Shown: piece by piece, positions 1-10,878 of the stretch
Numbering within the stretch: position 1 is the first letter of the stretch
How the letters are laid out: every line of letters begins with the position of its first letter
Source of the DNA: Immersiella caudata
Taxonomy: Eukaryota; Ascomycota; Sordariomycetes; Sordariales; Lasiosphaeriaceae
Assembly: GCA_030512335.1 (NCBI GenBank)
Contig: JAULSU010000001.1
Coordinates: 3,968,001-4,032,000, forward strand
DNA: 64,000 bases
Direction of reading: 5' to 3'
The notes under the pieces: model-generated
Told to the model about the DNA's origin: nothing
The model's input: the letters and a program-made list of their open reading frames with translations, nothing else
The model's database searches: none
Translations under genes and position numbers: made by a program

Positions 1-534
1 CGACCGAAAAGTCTTGCTGAAAAGGTATAGCGGGTTGTTGATCTGGAACGGAGATGTTATAAAACCGTAAGAGACGCCCTCAGCTCGAAGCATGTGGTAA
101 CGGAGCCGATGATAAAGAATGTTGGAGAGTGAGATGACGATGAGTGATTCGTGAATTTTGGCCAGGTACAGCAACGCCCCGATCTGCGTCGAGTTTGCGT
201 CCCACTGCACGTTGGCGAGATACAAGCCCAGGAAGGCAAGCGTGATGACCATGGATGAGAGGTGGAAGAGGCCGACAGAAACCTATGCAGACCGTCGACT
301 AGTTGATGCGAGGGCTGGTGGGATCTCGGTGTCGTAGCCGGGGGGACTTCTCGTTCGTGAATTTCGATTTTGTTGTTTCTCAATGTTAAGGATTCGACCA
401 TCATCATTGGTAGGGCAGTTGTCCCGCCCTTCTGTTTGGCTCACACCGTCCCCAGATCGCCTTGCAAATCTGTGTTGCTGCTTGTTGAGTACGCCGAGAC
501 AGCAATGCTTGGCGGCCGCGCCTTCATGGTGCAT
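1..534 (-). pseudogene. Fungal integral membrane protein, partial, with in-frame TAG
   Basis: This minus-strand gene runs off the left edge, so its 3' part is missing. The downstream stretch (282 to 1) reads as a hydrophobic segment (SMVITLAFLGLYLANVQW), then AKIHESLIVISLSNILYHR and GFITSPFQ. That order is typical of a large family of uncharacterised fungal membrane proteins with tandem helices. The upstream stretch (534 to 286) is open in the same frame, starts at an ATG at 534 and contains the plausible soluble segment RSPPGYDTEIPP. A TAG at 285-283 separates the two without any frame change. Either the gene carries a nonsense mutation, or an unseen intron ends at that CATAG, with GTGTGA near 453 as the only candidate donor I found. 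The family assignment is reasonable; the function is unknown and the pseudogene call is tentative. Confidence 0.5.
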
Positions 535-1178
535 TCGCGGTCGACATTTGATCGCTACCGGGGAGTGCGATTGGACCTAGATGTCATTTGAAAGGACAGC
601 GAAGCGGAAGATTGGCAATGTTCTTGCCTTATTAGGCAGCAGCAGCCCATTCAAGACAGCCCCGCCGCGAAAACTCCCCGCCCAGCGGGAGGCAAACCAG
701 ATGCAGCTGGCTTAGCTGAAGCAAGACCGTGGGGCCAGAGCGTCCACTCATTCCTCGGAAGCTGTAAGTAATTTCATGTTTTTGGAAACAGCGGCGTGCG
801 TCTAAGGCATCTGTTGGCGACCTGATTACCAAGCAAGTCTTTGCTGTATTGTCTGACAACACCGTCAATACAACCTGGAAGCTTTGTCTACACTATAAAG
901 GCCACCCTGCGCCCGCGGGGTAGCTCAGGGGCAATCTGCTCATCACTACTACCTAGTTATGTACTTGCCGTCCAGTTCTCCTATTTTGAACACTCTGTGG
1001 TATCGTAATCGTCCAACCAAAACGCCGCCCAAAACGCTGTATTGCTTCGAATAATATCTCCCACTCTTTGACATTACTTTCGTGACATTACCCTGAAAAT
1101 CCCCAAAAATAACACCAGTTGAACACCAAATATGCCATGATGCCTGCCTCTTGCCAAACAACAAATAAACTCAGAGTC
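535..1178. other. Intergenic gap, nothing recognised
   Basis: Lies between the 5' end of the left-edge gene and the 3' end of the DUF3433 gene. A tRNA-like D-arm string near 918 has no matching T arm. No coding stretch is supported. Confidence 0.5.
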
Positions 1179-4100
1179 TCAGACCTCCCTAGGATTATGT
1201 GGGTCCACTGGCGGGGTGTCCCAGCGGACGCCTTCGTAGGCCGTCACGACGCCATCACTTGGACCCATATCATAATCGACACCCATGCGCCTCCAAGTAC
1301 CTCCCACCAAGACGCCGTAAAAGTACCGCCGGCCCATCTCTTTGACACGTTGCTCACGCTCCTTCACATCGAGCCGAGAAATACCGCTGAAGTCGGTGAG
1401 CATGTGCGACTGTGAGACATAATACATCGCGCCGGCGATGCTACGGGGGTCGACAGGCATTGGCGGGTATCTGACGAAAAAGGACGCTACCATGACAGCA
1501 ATGAGAAGGCTCAGGAAGATGCAGGACGTAATTGCGGACGCGGCGGCTGCATCATAGGGCTGCGCCAAGCTAAATGGGACGTTGGCCAACAGCAATGGAA
1601 GAAATTCGGAAAATATGGCCGCGAGCGACGTGGCGAAAAGGAAGAGCTGGCGATGTTTGACGGCCGTATAGATTCCAGAGAACGGGTTCGTAAGCGGAGA
1701 GAGTAGGATGGACTTGGCAGCCGGTTGAGTGCGCTTAGCCATAAGTTGGAAAGGGGTCAACGTGCTGACACCTGCTTGGAGCGTTAGCATGGGTCTACCA
1801 GCAGCAGCCTTGGGCTGAACTTTACTGAGGAAGAAGGACTGCCAGCCAAAGGCAATGATCACACCGATGACGGCAAAAACGAAGCGGACTCCAAACGCAT
1901 TGGAAGTCATGAACGCCCAGAGTCGTCCTCCGTCATTGACCTTGTTGTTGTAATAGACGTAATAGTAGATGATGAAGATGAGCACGCCGAGTTGGAAGAG
2001 GATGAAGCAAATTCGCCACGGGAACCGAAGCGGCATGAACGGGAGAAGCTTCGTAGAGCCTACACGACCCGAGGTTGCCCCATCAAATCCCTCGGAGTCG
2101 TTGTTTACGTCGGCCGAGTCCTGGAGCCCGCGGCCAGATTCGTCGGTCAGGACGACTCCGTACTCCTCCTGGCCGAAGGCGTTTTGGTAGTATCCCAATC
2201 CATATTGCTTTTCGGATACTGCCTTTTTGATCGCAGTTGGACTGCTCTGCTGAATGCGGACCTGGGGGTTTCCAGCCAACGACGCAATACCAGCGATGCT
2301 CCATGGGTTGGCGTTCACACCGGTAGGCCACCTCGCTGAGAAGAACAAGACCAACAGGAGCATAATGACGATAATCGCGATGAGACCGATTAGCACGTTG
2401 GCGGGCATTGGGCTGATGCCGAGGGACGGCCCGCAGGCTTTGCTTGCGGTATTGGTGTAGCAAGTTCCGTGCAACTTCAATCCGATGGCCTCGGTCGCGA
2501 GAGGAACGATGAACGATGCGCACCCAACCATTATTGTCGTAATGAACGGAACAGGATGGCCCTGAAGCATCGTTGTCATTGGTGTGATGAATGCCATGAT
2601 ACCAGCGTACTGCATCGCGAGAGACTCAGCCCCACTGGCGCCGCCCTCCTTAGCTAGTGACTGAAACGGCTGATACAGTTTTGCATTGAGGTCGATCACT
2701 CGAATTAGAATAACCAACCCGATGCCGAACAGCGTAGGCAGGAACGTGCCAACGAACAAATCTCCCGGGCCCCAGCCAAACACTTTGGTCGAAGCAACCA
2801 CCGTCGGTCCAGCACCGGCGCCAGTTGCAGTAGGATTCACCAGAGTTCTCGTCGATCCGGACCTAGTCGAGAGGCTTGTCGATGGGGAAGGGGTTGATGT
2901 GAATGTTGTCAGCTTCCCGGAAATTGTCGTCACAATTGTTGTGGGCGGTTGCGTTCTGGTGAATGTACTCAAACTACCGCCAGAGGTCGAGACGAAGGTG
3001 AGAGTAATGGGCTCCGAGCCGGTCGGCGTCGTAACGACTATCTCAGTCGTCAAGGTTCCACCAAGTGTTGTGGTAAAGCTTGTGACTGGCGGCGTTGTGA
3101 CTCTGGTGACTGGGACGCCATCCACCGTAGTTACGAAGGTAGTGGGCGGCGGTGTCAAAGTGACGACTGTCGGGGTCCCACCCACAAGGCGAGTCGTGGT
3201 GTAAGTTATCGGCTGGAAGGGGGCCGCGACAGGCGTTGTAACAATGACCTGCCCATCAAGGGTGTAGGTAACAGGCTGGCCCACAGCCAGAGGTGCTATA
3301 AAGTCTTGAACCGTTGTCAAGACGCCGCCTTCAGTTGTGACGCGGGCCACCGGAACAGCTGGCGTCGGCGTCACGACTAAAATGTTTGTCACGACGCCAC
3401 CGCCAACAAGAGTGGTGCCAGTTTCCACAGGGTTAAGAACTTGAGTTTCGACCTTGATGTCGTTTGTAACCACAACGACTGGCGGTGCTTGGTTGATCAT
3501 GGTTATAGTCTCTGGCTTGTCGACGATGGTTTCCGGCTCCCGCTGGCGTCCATTGTCGTTGATGATTGTATCGGGGTTTCGAGGGGGGTAACTGGTCTCG
3601 TAGTATGTGATGGTAACCTCTCCATACGTTGGGATGACGGTGGGAAGCGCCGTGCGGACAATTGTCGAGACAACGATATCGGTGACAACCTCCTCAGATG
3701 CGATCAGGGCAATCGTGGCGGTCGCAACAATCGTGGTCACGGGCGCGGGGGGCGGGCTAGCCGTAAATGCAGGCTCGGTAGCAAACGACCCAGTTCCATT
3801 GACGGATGGGTAATAAGGCTTCGGCGGCGGCGGCGGCACTGATATACTCGAAACAATAGTGGTGAGGAACGTGCTCTCAGCTGCGGTATGTGTGATTGTT
3901 CGAACCGAGCTTATCGTCGTGAACACAGTTGAGACTTGAGGCGAGACGCTGGGCGTGTAGGAGCTTTTGATGACAGCCGTCGAGATAGGGACGAGCACGG
4001 CGCCGGGTGGCAGGCTAGCTGAGGAACTCGCGCTTGTTGAACTTGTCGTTGAAGAGTTGGCCGCGCGCATCAAGAGACGACGCGTTGGCGACGGTGCTCC

Positions 4101-4445
4101 ATGGACCATGGTGGGGTTTAGGCCGATAAATACGGCATCGCTATCAGAGTCCGGCATGGCCTTTTGGGCGTAGGCGATCAATCCGATGGCGATGCACAGC
4201 AACCCTGCGAGAGTGACAATGAAGGGCCATCGCAGCGGCGTCGGCTTGTAGTCGGGCACCTTGATTATGCGTCGAAGTGCTGGGTTTTGGCCAATCTTTG
4301 GCTCATTCTCGTGCTCTGGGTCCCGATCCTCGGGAATGCCATCCTCGCGATCCTCGGTTGGTTGTGGGTTATATTCGTAAGATCCGTAACTGGTGTTTCG
4401 GCCCTCCCACGGTTGCGGCGACTGGAGAAGCGGTTGTTGCTGCAT
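1179..4445 (-). CDS. DUF3433 domain-containing membrane protein
   Basis: A single uninterrupted frame encodes 1088 residues. The N-terminal ~70 residues are acidic and cytosolic in character. A first membrane helix (PFIVTLAGLLCIAIGLIAY, about 73-91) is followed by a long extracellular-type Ser/Thr/Val/Pro-rich stretch (about 125-560) with many degenerate VTT/TPP units, likely heavily O-glycosylated. Next comes a block with several helices (about 570-720), a polar loop, and a second helical block (about 800-1010). This duplicated hydrophobic layout is that of fungal DUF3433 proteins, which are plasma-membrane or cell-wall associated and of unknown function. No introns are needed. The start was chosen as the first ATG of the open frame. 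Family confidence is good; no reaction can be assigned. Confidence 0.8.
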   Translation of the reverse strand: MQQQPLLQSPQPWEGRNTSYGSYEYNPQPTEDREDGIPEDRDPEHENEPKIGQNPALRRIIKVPDYKPTPLRWPFIVTLAGLLCIAIGLIAYAQKAMPDSDSDAVFIGLNPTMVHGAPSPTRRLLMRAANSSTTSSTSASSSASLPPGAVLVPISTAVIKSSYTPSVSPQVSTVFTTISSVRTITHTAAESTFLTTIVSSISVPPPPPKPYYPSVNGTGSFATEPAFTASPPPAPVTTIVATATIALIASEEVVTDIVVSTIVRTALPTVIPTYGEVTITYYETSYPPRNPDTIINDNGRQREPETIVDKPETITMINQAPPVVVVTNDIKVETQVLNPVETGTTLVGGGVVTNILVVTPTPAVPVARVTTEGGVLTTVQDFIAPLAVGQPVTYTLDGQVIVTTPVAAPFQPITYTTTRLVGGTPTVVTLTPPPTTFVTTVDGVPVTRVTTPPVTSFTTTLGGTLTTEIVVTTPTGSEPITLTFVSTSGGSLSTFTRTQPPTTIVTTISGKLTTFTSTPSPSTSLSTRSGSTRTLVNPTATGAGAGPTVVASTKVFGWGPGDLFVGTFLPTLFGIGLVILIRVIDLNAKLYQPFQSLAKEGGASGAESLAMQYAGIMAFITPMTTMLQGHPVPFITTIMVGCASFIVPLATEAIGLKLHGTCYTNTASKACGPSLGISPMPANVLIGLIAIIVIMLLLVLFFSARWPTGVNANPWSIAGIASLAGNPQVRIQQSSPTAIKKAVSEKQYGLGYYQNAFGQEEYGVVLTDESGRGLQDSADVNNDSEGFDGATSGRVGSTKLLPFMPLRFPWRICFILFQLGVLIFIIYYYVYYNNKVNDGGRLWAFMTSNAFGVRFVFAVIGVIIAFGWQSFFLSKVQPKAAAGRPMLTLQAGVSTLTPFQLMAKRTQPAAKSILLSPLTNPFSGIYTAVKHRQLFLFATSLAAIFSEFLPLLLANVPFSLAQPYDAAAASAITSCIFLSLLIAVMVASFFVRYPPMPVDPRSIAGAMYYVSQSHMLTDFSGISRLDVKEREQRVKEMGRRYFYGVLVGGTWRRMGVDYDMGPSDGVVTAYEGVRWDTPPVDPHNPREV

Positions 4446-6583
4446 TTCGGGGGCTCCCCCACAGCGACAGTCGCGACTGCCTTGTGATCTGGTCTGGTCT
4501 GTCCCGCCTGCTTGCCGAGTCTGCTTGCTGAGTCTGCGTCTTCAATCGATTAACTTGCGGGGTCTGGTCGATCTCCTTTCCGCTGTTTTCTTCCTTCCTG
4601 TTCAAACGAATGTCGGTTTCCTGTCGTCCTCGCCGCAAAATTGTCGCCAAACCTCCAACTCGCGCGGGTAGAAATGTCACCAGTGTGCATGTGAACTTTC
4701 CCAACGCGCCTCAATCCGATCAGGTGGCTGCGGGCGTCCTCATATTTGCCCATTGCCTGTTTTGGGCACCCAGGGCCTGGGCCCCTAGGGCTCCCTCTCC
4801 GAATGCCTGCCGTGCGGCTGAGGGCCAATCCCCTGCTCCCGTCGCACTCGCAGTGGCTTGCAGGACTTTCATATCGACGACCCAGCGCAGCACAGCCCAC
4901 TATTGGCGCCGCTATAGGCTCGGGTACGGCTGGTGCGTGGCTAGGTCGTGTCTGGATTGGTTGGTTCAGGGGATCGCTTTGGATGTGGCTGGACGGCGTG
5001 CAACCAGCCAGCCGGCGCGCTATTGCTCCAGAGCCACTGATCCCACACTCAGCTTGCCCTCACCGTCCCGACGAGCTTTGCTGGCGTCGCCCCTCCACGC
5101 CAACGTTTGAGCAGGCGATGCCTAACCACCCTCAGATGTCAGTCTCGAGAGTATGGGCTGGCAAGCAGGCCCTCTACGTGAAGCTCGAAATGTTGGGACG
5201 ATCTTCTTCATGTTGCTGCCGCCCTGTTCGGCACTCAATCGGCCCCTTGTCCTGCGCTGCTTGGCACCGTGAAGCACTCCCGATTTGGATTAGCTTCCTG
5301 CATACCACTGCCATGCTCTCTTGCCTTTGTTTGCACTGCCGTGATTGACTCTAAGACTGTTACGAAATTTCATCAAACACTTTTGTGTCAACATTTGTGA
5401 AGTAGTTTGTCGAGGGATGGAATGTCAACTGTGAACTTGCCAGCATGAGTCGAGATACCGACAAGAGGGGCCCAGCCATGAAGATGATTTAAGCCTTCGC
5501 GTAACGGAGTCAGGTGGCTAGTGCAACCATTGGGTCTTGCAAAACCAGCTCCCAGCACCATCCCATCGTGGGGCGAGGATTTTCTTCCCGGCACTGTCCT
5601 AATAAGACATGACTTCCGAGAGATCTTACAGGTCGGGTGGTGAGATATGGGTGCTTGGATGCTCGGCTTAGGCACTCGGCCGATTTCGAGACGCGTCCCG
5701 TTTCTCCTAAGCAAACCCTACGACGAACCTGTCATGTAAACAGCTGATAGATCCAAACTGAGAGCAATCTGATAGAAATGTCAGCGCCGTCTGAGTACGG
5801 TAACCACATTGTGACATACTCCCTGGTTGAGAATAGTATATCCCGCCGCTTAAGGCGAGAGGGAGCCGCAGCTACCGGCTGCGCCACAGATGAACGGCAC
5901 TCCCTCTGATGTCACGAATCCCAGACTTCATACTGTGTTCGCGCCGACGGGAGTTGATGTGTCAACAAATAGGTTATGAGTAACAACAACCCCGCAGGCA
6001 TGCTGGAAACTGGCCAACGTCTATAACTGATGGGCTGCTCCGCCAAAGGGCGAAGCGGGCAGAATAAACGGGAACCTGCAGCGAAGAATTCCCCAAGTTG
6101 GAACTACTTGTCTCCCGAACAGAGGGAAGGTTCGCTTGTGGAGCACATTACGAGGCCCAGATTTCATGCAAAGACATACACCACACATCCGTCACCACCG
6201 CAACGCGACACTTTTGGCGCAATCTTCTCATAGTATTGGTGAGACTAAGACGGCTGCCTGGAGAGCTTGGGCGGATAGCGAGCTTTGACGACCTCATAGC
6301 GCCAAAGACTGCCAGAGATGATGTTGGACGTCGAAATAATCGGAAGGTAGCATCATTCGTAGATAAAAGAAGCGCAGTCGAAACGCCCCATGGATGGTAT
6401 TGCTCATTGTTCCGCGTCCAAACCGTCCATGCCCATGTACATGCCCTCTAAAACCCAACTTTTCCATGTTGAGGTCGAAACCACTCTCCAGGTCTCAATA
6501 GAACGACCATGTAAGGCAAGGGTACGGAAGCCCAAGCCCGTCCCTCCATCCTTCCTCCACCCAACTTCCCACTCGACGATCGA
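4446..6583. other. Intergenic region, nothing recognised
   Basis: About 2.1 kb between the 5' end of the DUF3433 gene and the 3' end of eL42. Short open frames here show no family features, and no transposon ends or RNA genes were seen. It must contain the DUF3433 promoter. Confidence 0.5.
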
Positions 6584-7427
6584 TTAGAACACAAGAGCGG
6601 CACCCTTGGTCTTCTTGTCACCACTGTTCAAAATAGGTCAGCATATGCCGCGCAGGAAGATGATAAAGGAGGGGTGATGGTGGGGAAAAACGCGGCGGGA
6701 TCGGGGCCAAAGCTCGATGTCGAAACTCCCGACTTCGCAACTCGAACGCAGCCTTGTGCCAGCTGCTCAGCCAACGAGACAGATTTGTGTTTCCAGGTGC
6801 CGGTTTGCTGACGATCCTGAGACCATCCCTCGAATCATCCACTGATTCCAAGAACCATGGGCGTTTTGGAGAAGGCGTTGAACCGCAGCAAACAGAGCAA
6901 CGCTGAAAGGCCAACCCCTGCGTCAATGTACCAAGCAGCAGCCACCATACTCCCCCATCATCAAACCGGCTTGTGTCGGAGGACCACCTTCGAGAGTCGG
7001 TTGTTTGTCGAGTATTCGAGCCTCAGTTGCCGGCGTCGCGGGCCAGCGTTTCTCGGGGATCGCAATGGAAATTCGCAAAGAGGACTCACCCAAGCTCGAA
7101 GTGCTTGCAGCGCTTGAGCGGCAGTTGCTTCTTGGCCTTGCATGAGGAGCATTCCTAGACAACCATTTAGCTTCTTGTCCTCCATCCTCAGCACAATACG
7201 GGCAACCACACCAGTCGCAACACGATCTTTTTGGTGGTCTTCGCCTTCTTGTGGAAGACGGGCTTCGTCTGACCACCGTAACCAGACTGCTTGCGGTCGT
7301 AACGGCGCTTTCCCTGTGCAAAGGCCGAAGCCTTGCCGGCCTTGTACTGAGTGACCTTGTGCAGGGTGTGCTTGCCGCACTCCCGGCTCTTGCAGAATGT
7401 TTTGCGAGTCTTGGGTACGTTCACCAT
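6584..7427 (-). CDS. rpl44: 60S ribosomal protein eL42 (L44/L36a)
   Basis: Three exons (7427-7212, 7154-7090, 6623-6584) join to exactly 106 codons, the usual eL42 length. The protein starts MVNVPKTRKTFC and ends GGDKKTKGAALVF. It carries the two zinc-finger cysteine pairs (C12/C17 and CSSC after the first intron). Residue 56 is Pro (QTKPVFHKK), the form associated with cycloheximide sensitivity; Gln at this position gives resistance in yeasts. eL42 sits at the E site of the large ribosomal subunit. Intron 1 is 57 nt; intron 2 is unusually long (466 nt, 7089-6624). Splice junctions GTGTGG..TAG and GTGAGT..CAG preserve frame exactly. Confidence 0.97.
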
Positions 7428-7922
7428 TTTGCCGGCTGTTGGTGGTCGTAATGTGGTGAGGTCGGTTGGTGGATGTCGCGAACTTTGGCCTAGATTATTT
7501 TCGCTCGGAGTTGCAAATTTCGCCTGGCTGGCTCTCGTGTGTGGGCGCGCACGGATATTTGATGACCCGCCCCGCCTTGCCCCCGAAGCTTTACGCCCCG
7601 CCTGGGCTTTTCTTATCGACAAGGTGAGCTCACCTTCTGCACCACCCAAGCATTTGCGAGAGTGTTCATCCAACACCAGAAGTGCAGGTGCGGCCATTGG
7701 GAACTGGAAATTACTCTGGAAGGCTCGGAACCTTTCTCATCTCTCCCAACTACACCCCGTCTCCCAAAATCGTTGTTATCAAAATGCCTGACTTTCCTGC
7801 AAGCATTTTGACTTGCGCTCGCGCCGTGGATACCCCTGCGTCTTCGCTCCCCGCGCCAGCGAATTCGACAGCACCCATTGCAACATAATGGCTCGCTTTT
7901 CCACCACGCCGTCCAGCAACAA
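7428..7922. promoter_or_regulatory. eL42 promoter region
   Basis: Roughly 500 bp between the eL42 start and the tRNA-Arg gene. It should contain the ribosomal-protein promoter and 5' leader. I could not pick out a defined factor site. Confidence 0.35.
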
Positions 7923-8034
7923 GGTCCGCTGGCTCAATGGCAGAGCGTCTGACTACGATGTTATCAAGGATGCACTTAAATACGCCTTAATATCAGTTAT
8001 CAGGAGGTTCCAGGTTCGACCCCTAGGTGGATCG
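7923..8034 (+). tRNA. tRNA-Arg(ACG) with intron
   Basis: The acceptor stem GGTCCGC pairs with GTGGATC (two G-U pairs), with discriminator G. The D arm is GCTC..GAGC. The anticodon stem TCTGA pairs with TCAGG, and the loop CTACGA places ACG at 7955-7957. A 40-nt intron (7959-7998) sits directly after position 37, the canonical eukaryotic site. The T arm is CCAGG-TTCGACC-CCTAG, which leaves one C-A mismatch in the stem (expected CCTGG). B-box GGTTCGACC is present and a T-rich stretch follows at 8046-8049. Decodes CGU/CGC after inosine modification. Confidence 0.88.
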
Positions 8035-9924
8035 TCACGTGCTCTTTTTAGCCCTCACATCGATATTGTCCCTAGTAGCCTCTCATCCCCCTTTTTTACA
8101 ACCTAAAAAGCCTTCTGTTCTGGAGAGAAAGTGCACCAAGAGCCAAACCGGGAGAGACAGTCGCAGCACTAGCGTCGTCGGCGGACAGAGCTCTAAACTC
8201 GACGGAATGTACATTGTCCACATTTCATCGGTGAGCTGTCGCCATCCCTACTTGTCACGATATTGTGGTGCGGAATCGGTAGGGAAGCCTCAGATATCTG
8301 ACCAAGTCTATCTTGCATCCATTTCGTCGAAATGGAATCACCTATATGGCAAGCCCGCATTGCATGCAACCTTCGCGAAACGCTCACTGCCTGCCGTCTG
8401 TTGACATATTCGGTTTTACTCACAGTCCTATCGATGATGAATCACCGTCTCAGCAGGTCGCCGTCGCACGCAACACTTTTTGAACACTCAAGGAACCGTC
8501 TGCCCACATCCCCGCGATATATGAATATATCCGTAGTCCCGGTTCTGCCAAGCTCCAAGTCGCTGCCCCCCACACCGGGAGTTGGGTCAAGCAGATGACG
8601 TGCGCTCAGTCAATCTCTGACTCCTGCAGCATCTTTTATATGGATAGGACTTGGCAGGCACCATGCCTCTCATGGGGCCGCTTCGGGCTACACGTCGGAG
8701 ATAAAGTTGAAGGACTCACACAGAGACTTCATGTGGGCATCAGGCTGTCACACCTCGCTAGTCTGAAGGGAAAAGCTTGCTGCGGCTTGACTTCCAGCGA
8801 TTCGATTTCACCGGGCTGGTATTGAGCGCGCTGGGTACAATGAGCAGCATCTCTTTCTACCTTCACCGTCCGACATAGGGGTTCGCCAAGAAATGCCCTT
8901 CAATGCCACCGCAAATCTTGCCCTTCGATAGGCGATTCCGGAGTCCCCCAGTTATCCGGCTCGCGTGGCCTACGAGAAAGTTTGATGCAAGCAACGATCA
9001 TCGCTCCACAAAAACAGATTGACAGTTTTACTCGGCCTCACTAGAATACCACGTCGCCTCTCCTGTCCTTATCAGTTCTTCGGCTCGCGGACCGCAGGTT
9101 CAACTCCGTTGCCGAATCGGTTGTCGTCAGCTCCTGTCGGCTTGGCGTGCCCAGAGACCGGGAAAAGGGACGGAGGGAAGGTGCAGGCGATGACGAAGAG
9201 CGGGTTGATGAGCTGGGAGGGTCTCTATTTCGGTCGGAAATATTCTCCTTCGCGTACTCTTTCGTTTCCTTCGACTCGCTGCCGCGTTTTCATTCGGTTA
9301 CCAAGTAATTATGGGCACTACACCGCCTCGGTGAGGTTCATGCGCTTGGGATGCAACGGGGCATTCCACCATCTCAACTCCCCAACTCCCCAACTCCGCC
9401 TTCGGGAGTACGGTTGCTGGAAACAGAAGGCCGTTTTGCTAGGCCATTGGGCATACTGGTGGCGGGTATTGGGACCCCCCAAAAATCTACAAATGAAGAC
9501 AACCGCCGCTCATGGGTCCTTTATATATTGCACAGGCTTCCAGTCCGTCCATGCTTGGCGCACGAGGGCTGGTGCAACTTAGCCATACAGCCGGGAGGTG
9601 AACCGCCGCCACAACAGCACTGATGGAGATTGCCCAAAGCCAAGACGGAATTGCAGGCAATGCACCCCCTTGTATATTCTCCTCTGCCTGCCGGACTCCC
9701 AATGGGCAGACGGAACAAAAAAAAATTCGGCCCATACAACGCCTTGGTGTTGATTTTCGTTGATTGGAGTTTATAGTATGATTCCAAAGGCCCGAACCCC
9801 CTGCCCTTGGGTAGCCGGCGGATCACTTCATACAAAGGGACGGGTAGCTTCCAGGACAGCCCGCTCTTGAATCCACTCCTTCACGTCCGCACCCGGTTTT
9901 CGTCAGTCCTAAACAGTCGCCACC
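8035..9924. other. Intergenic region, nothing recognised
   Basis: About 1.9 kb between tRNA-Arg and the SOD gene. No supported coding sequence. Its right end is the promoter of the SOD gene, with a possible TATA-like TTATAGTATG near 9770. Confidence 0.45.
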
Positions 9925-10625
9925 ATGCAGCTCGTCTCTTTCGTCAGCCTCATCGGCGCTGCTTCCCTCGCCACGTCCCAGGCGACAACCCCTAACGGCA
10001 CCGTTACGGGAGCGATGGGCGACGCAAAGCCAATCAAGAACAACCCGGTTGGCGAGGCGTGGGTCGCCACCTTTGACGGAAGCCAGGGTATCAAGGGTAC
10101 CATCACGGCGGTGGGATGGACAGTTGGTGTCAACTATACTATCGACATAACGGGACTACCCGAAGGCAAAGGACCGTTCAGTACGTCTTTTTGTATCTTC
10201 TTAACTTTGAAGATTGAGCTAATAGCACCATTCAGACTATCACGTCCACGCCAAGGCCCTCCCTCCGAATGGCACCTGCGCTGATACTGGTGCTCACCTC
10301 GACTCCTATGTCCGTGGTCAGGAGCCGCCTTGCACGGCTTCCCTCCCGGCAACCTGCGAGGTCGGTGACTTGTCTGGAAAGTACGGAAAGGTTGACGCAC
10401 CCGCTGCGAAGAAGACGTGAGTGTCTTGACTGGTATTTGATTCTAGGTTTCAACCCCTTGCTGATGTCAACTTTTAGCTTCAACGATCCCTACTCCGCTC
10501 TGGACAAGATTATGCTGGGATACATTGGTGAGCGTGCCATCGTCTTTCACGATGCTAGCTCGGCCCGCATTGCATGCGCGAACTTGGTCAAGAAGGCGTC
10601 AGATGGCCATGGCCATGGCCATTAG
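9925..10625 (+). CDS. Secreted Cu-only superoxide dismutase
   Basis: Exons 9925-10180, 10236-10416 and 10478-10625 join in frame to 194 residues. A signal peptide (MQLVSFVSLIGAASLATSQA) directs secretion. The SOD_Cu fold is recognisable: copper-ligand His pair at 88 and 90 (YHVHAK), His106 (GAHLDSY), His170 (VFHD), the active-site-type Arg176, and Cys100/Cys179 for the intrasubunit disulfide. The zinc-loop histidines and electrostatic loop of intracellular Cu,Zn-SOD are absent, as in fungal SOD5-like Cu-only enzymes that dismutate superoxide at the cell surface. Unlike many homologues there is no Ser/Thr-rich tail or GPI signal; the chain ends in HGHGHGH. It is convergent with the metallo-beta-lactamase gene downstream. 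Confidence 0.9.
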
Positions 10626-10878
10626 GAGAAGGTCAGAGGGAAGTTTTAGGGAAATAGCCAAACTCTTAGTACATAGGTAGTTTCACTTGTATATACGCAG
10701 ATGGATTGGAGTGGTGGTTATGTCACTGTTGAGCTGTTGGATGTAAGCGGAAACAGGCCATGAAGGAAATCAGCAATACTGACTGCATTTTTTCCCCCTC
10801 TTTTAAAAGACTTTATCAGTGGCCAATTCACGCTCTGATACCTATTCCAGACTCGACTCACAAATAAGAACCAAGACT

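Noticed and set aside
917..950. tRNA-like GGGGTAGCTCAGGGGCAAT string
   Set aside because: Only a D-arm-like segment; no anticodon or T arm follows and no acceptor pairing.
2686..3204. Plus-strand open frame rich in Val inside the DUF3433 gene
   Set aside because: Antisense mirror of the Thr/Val-rich repeat region; no start context or homology.
6624..7089. snoRNA inside the long eL42 intron
   Set aside because: A TGATGA-like box occurs on the minus strand, but no properly spaced D box or terminal stem could be found by eye.
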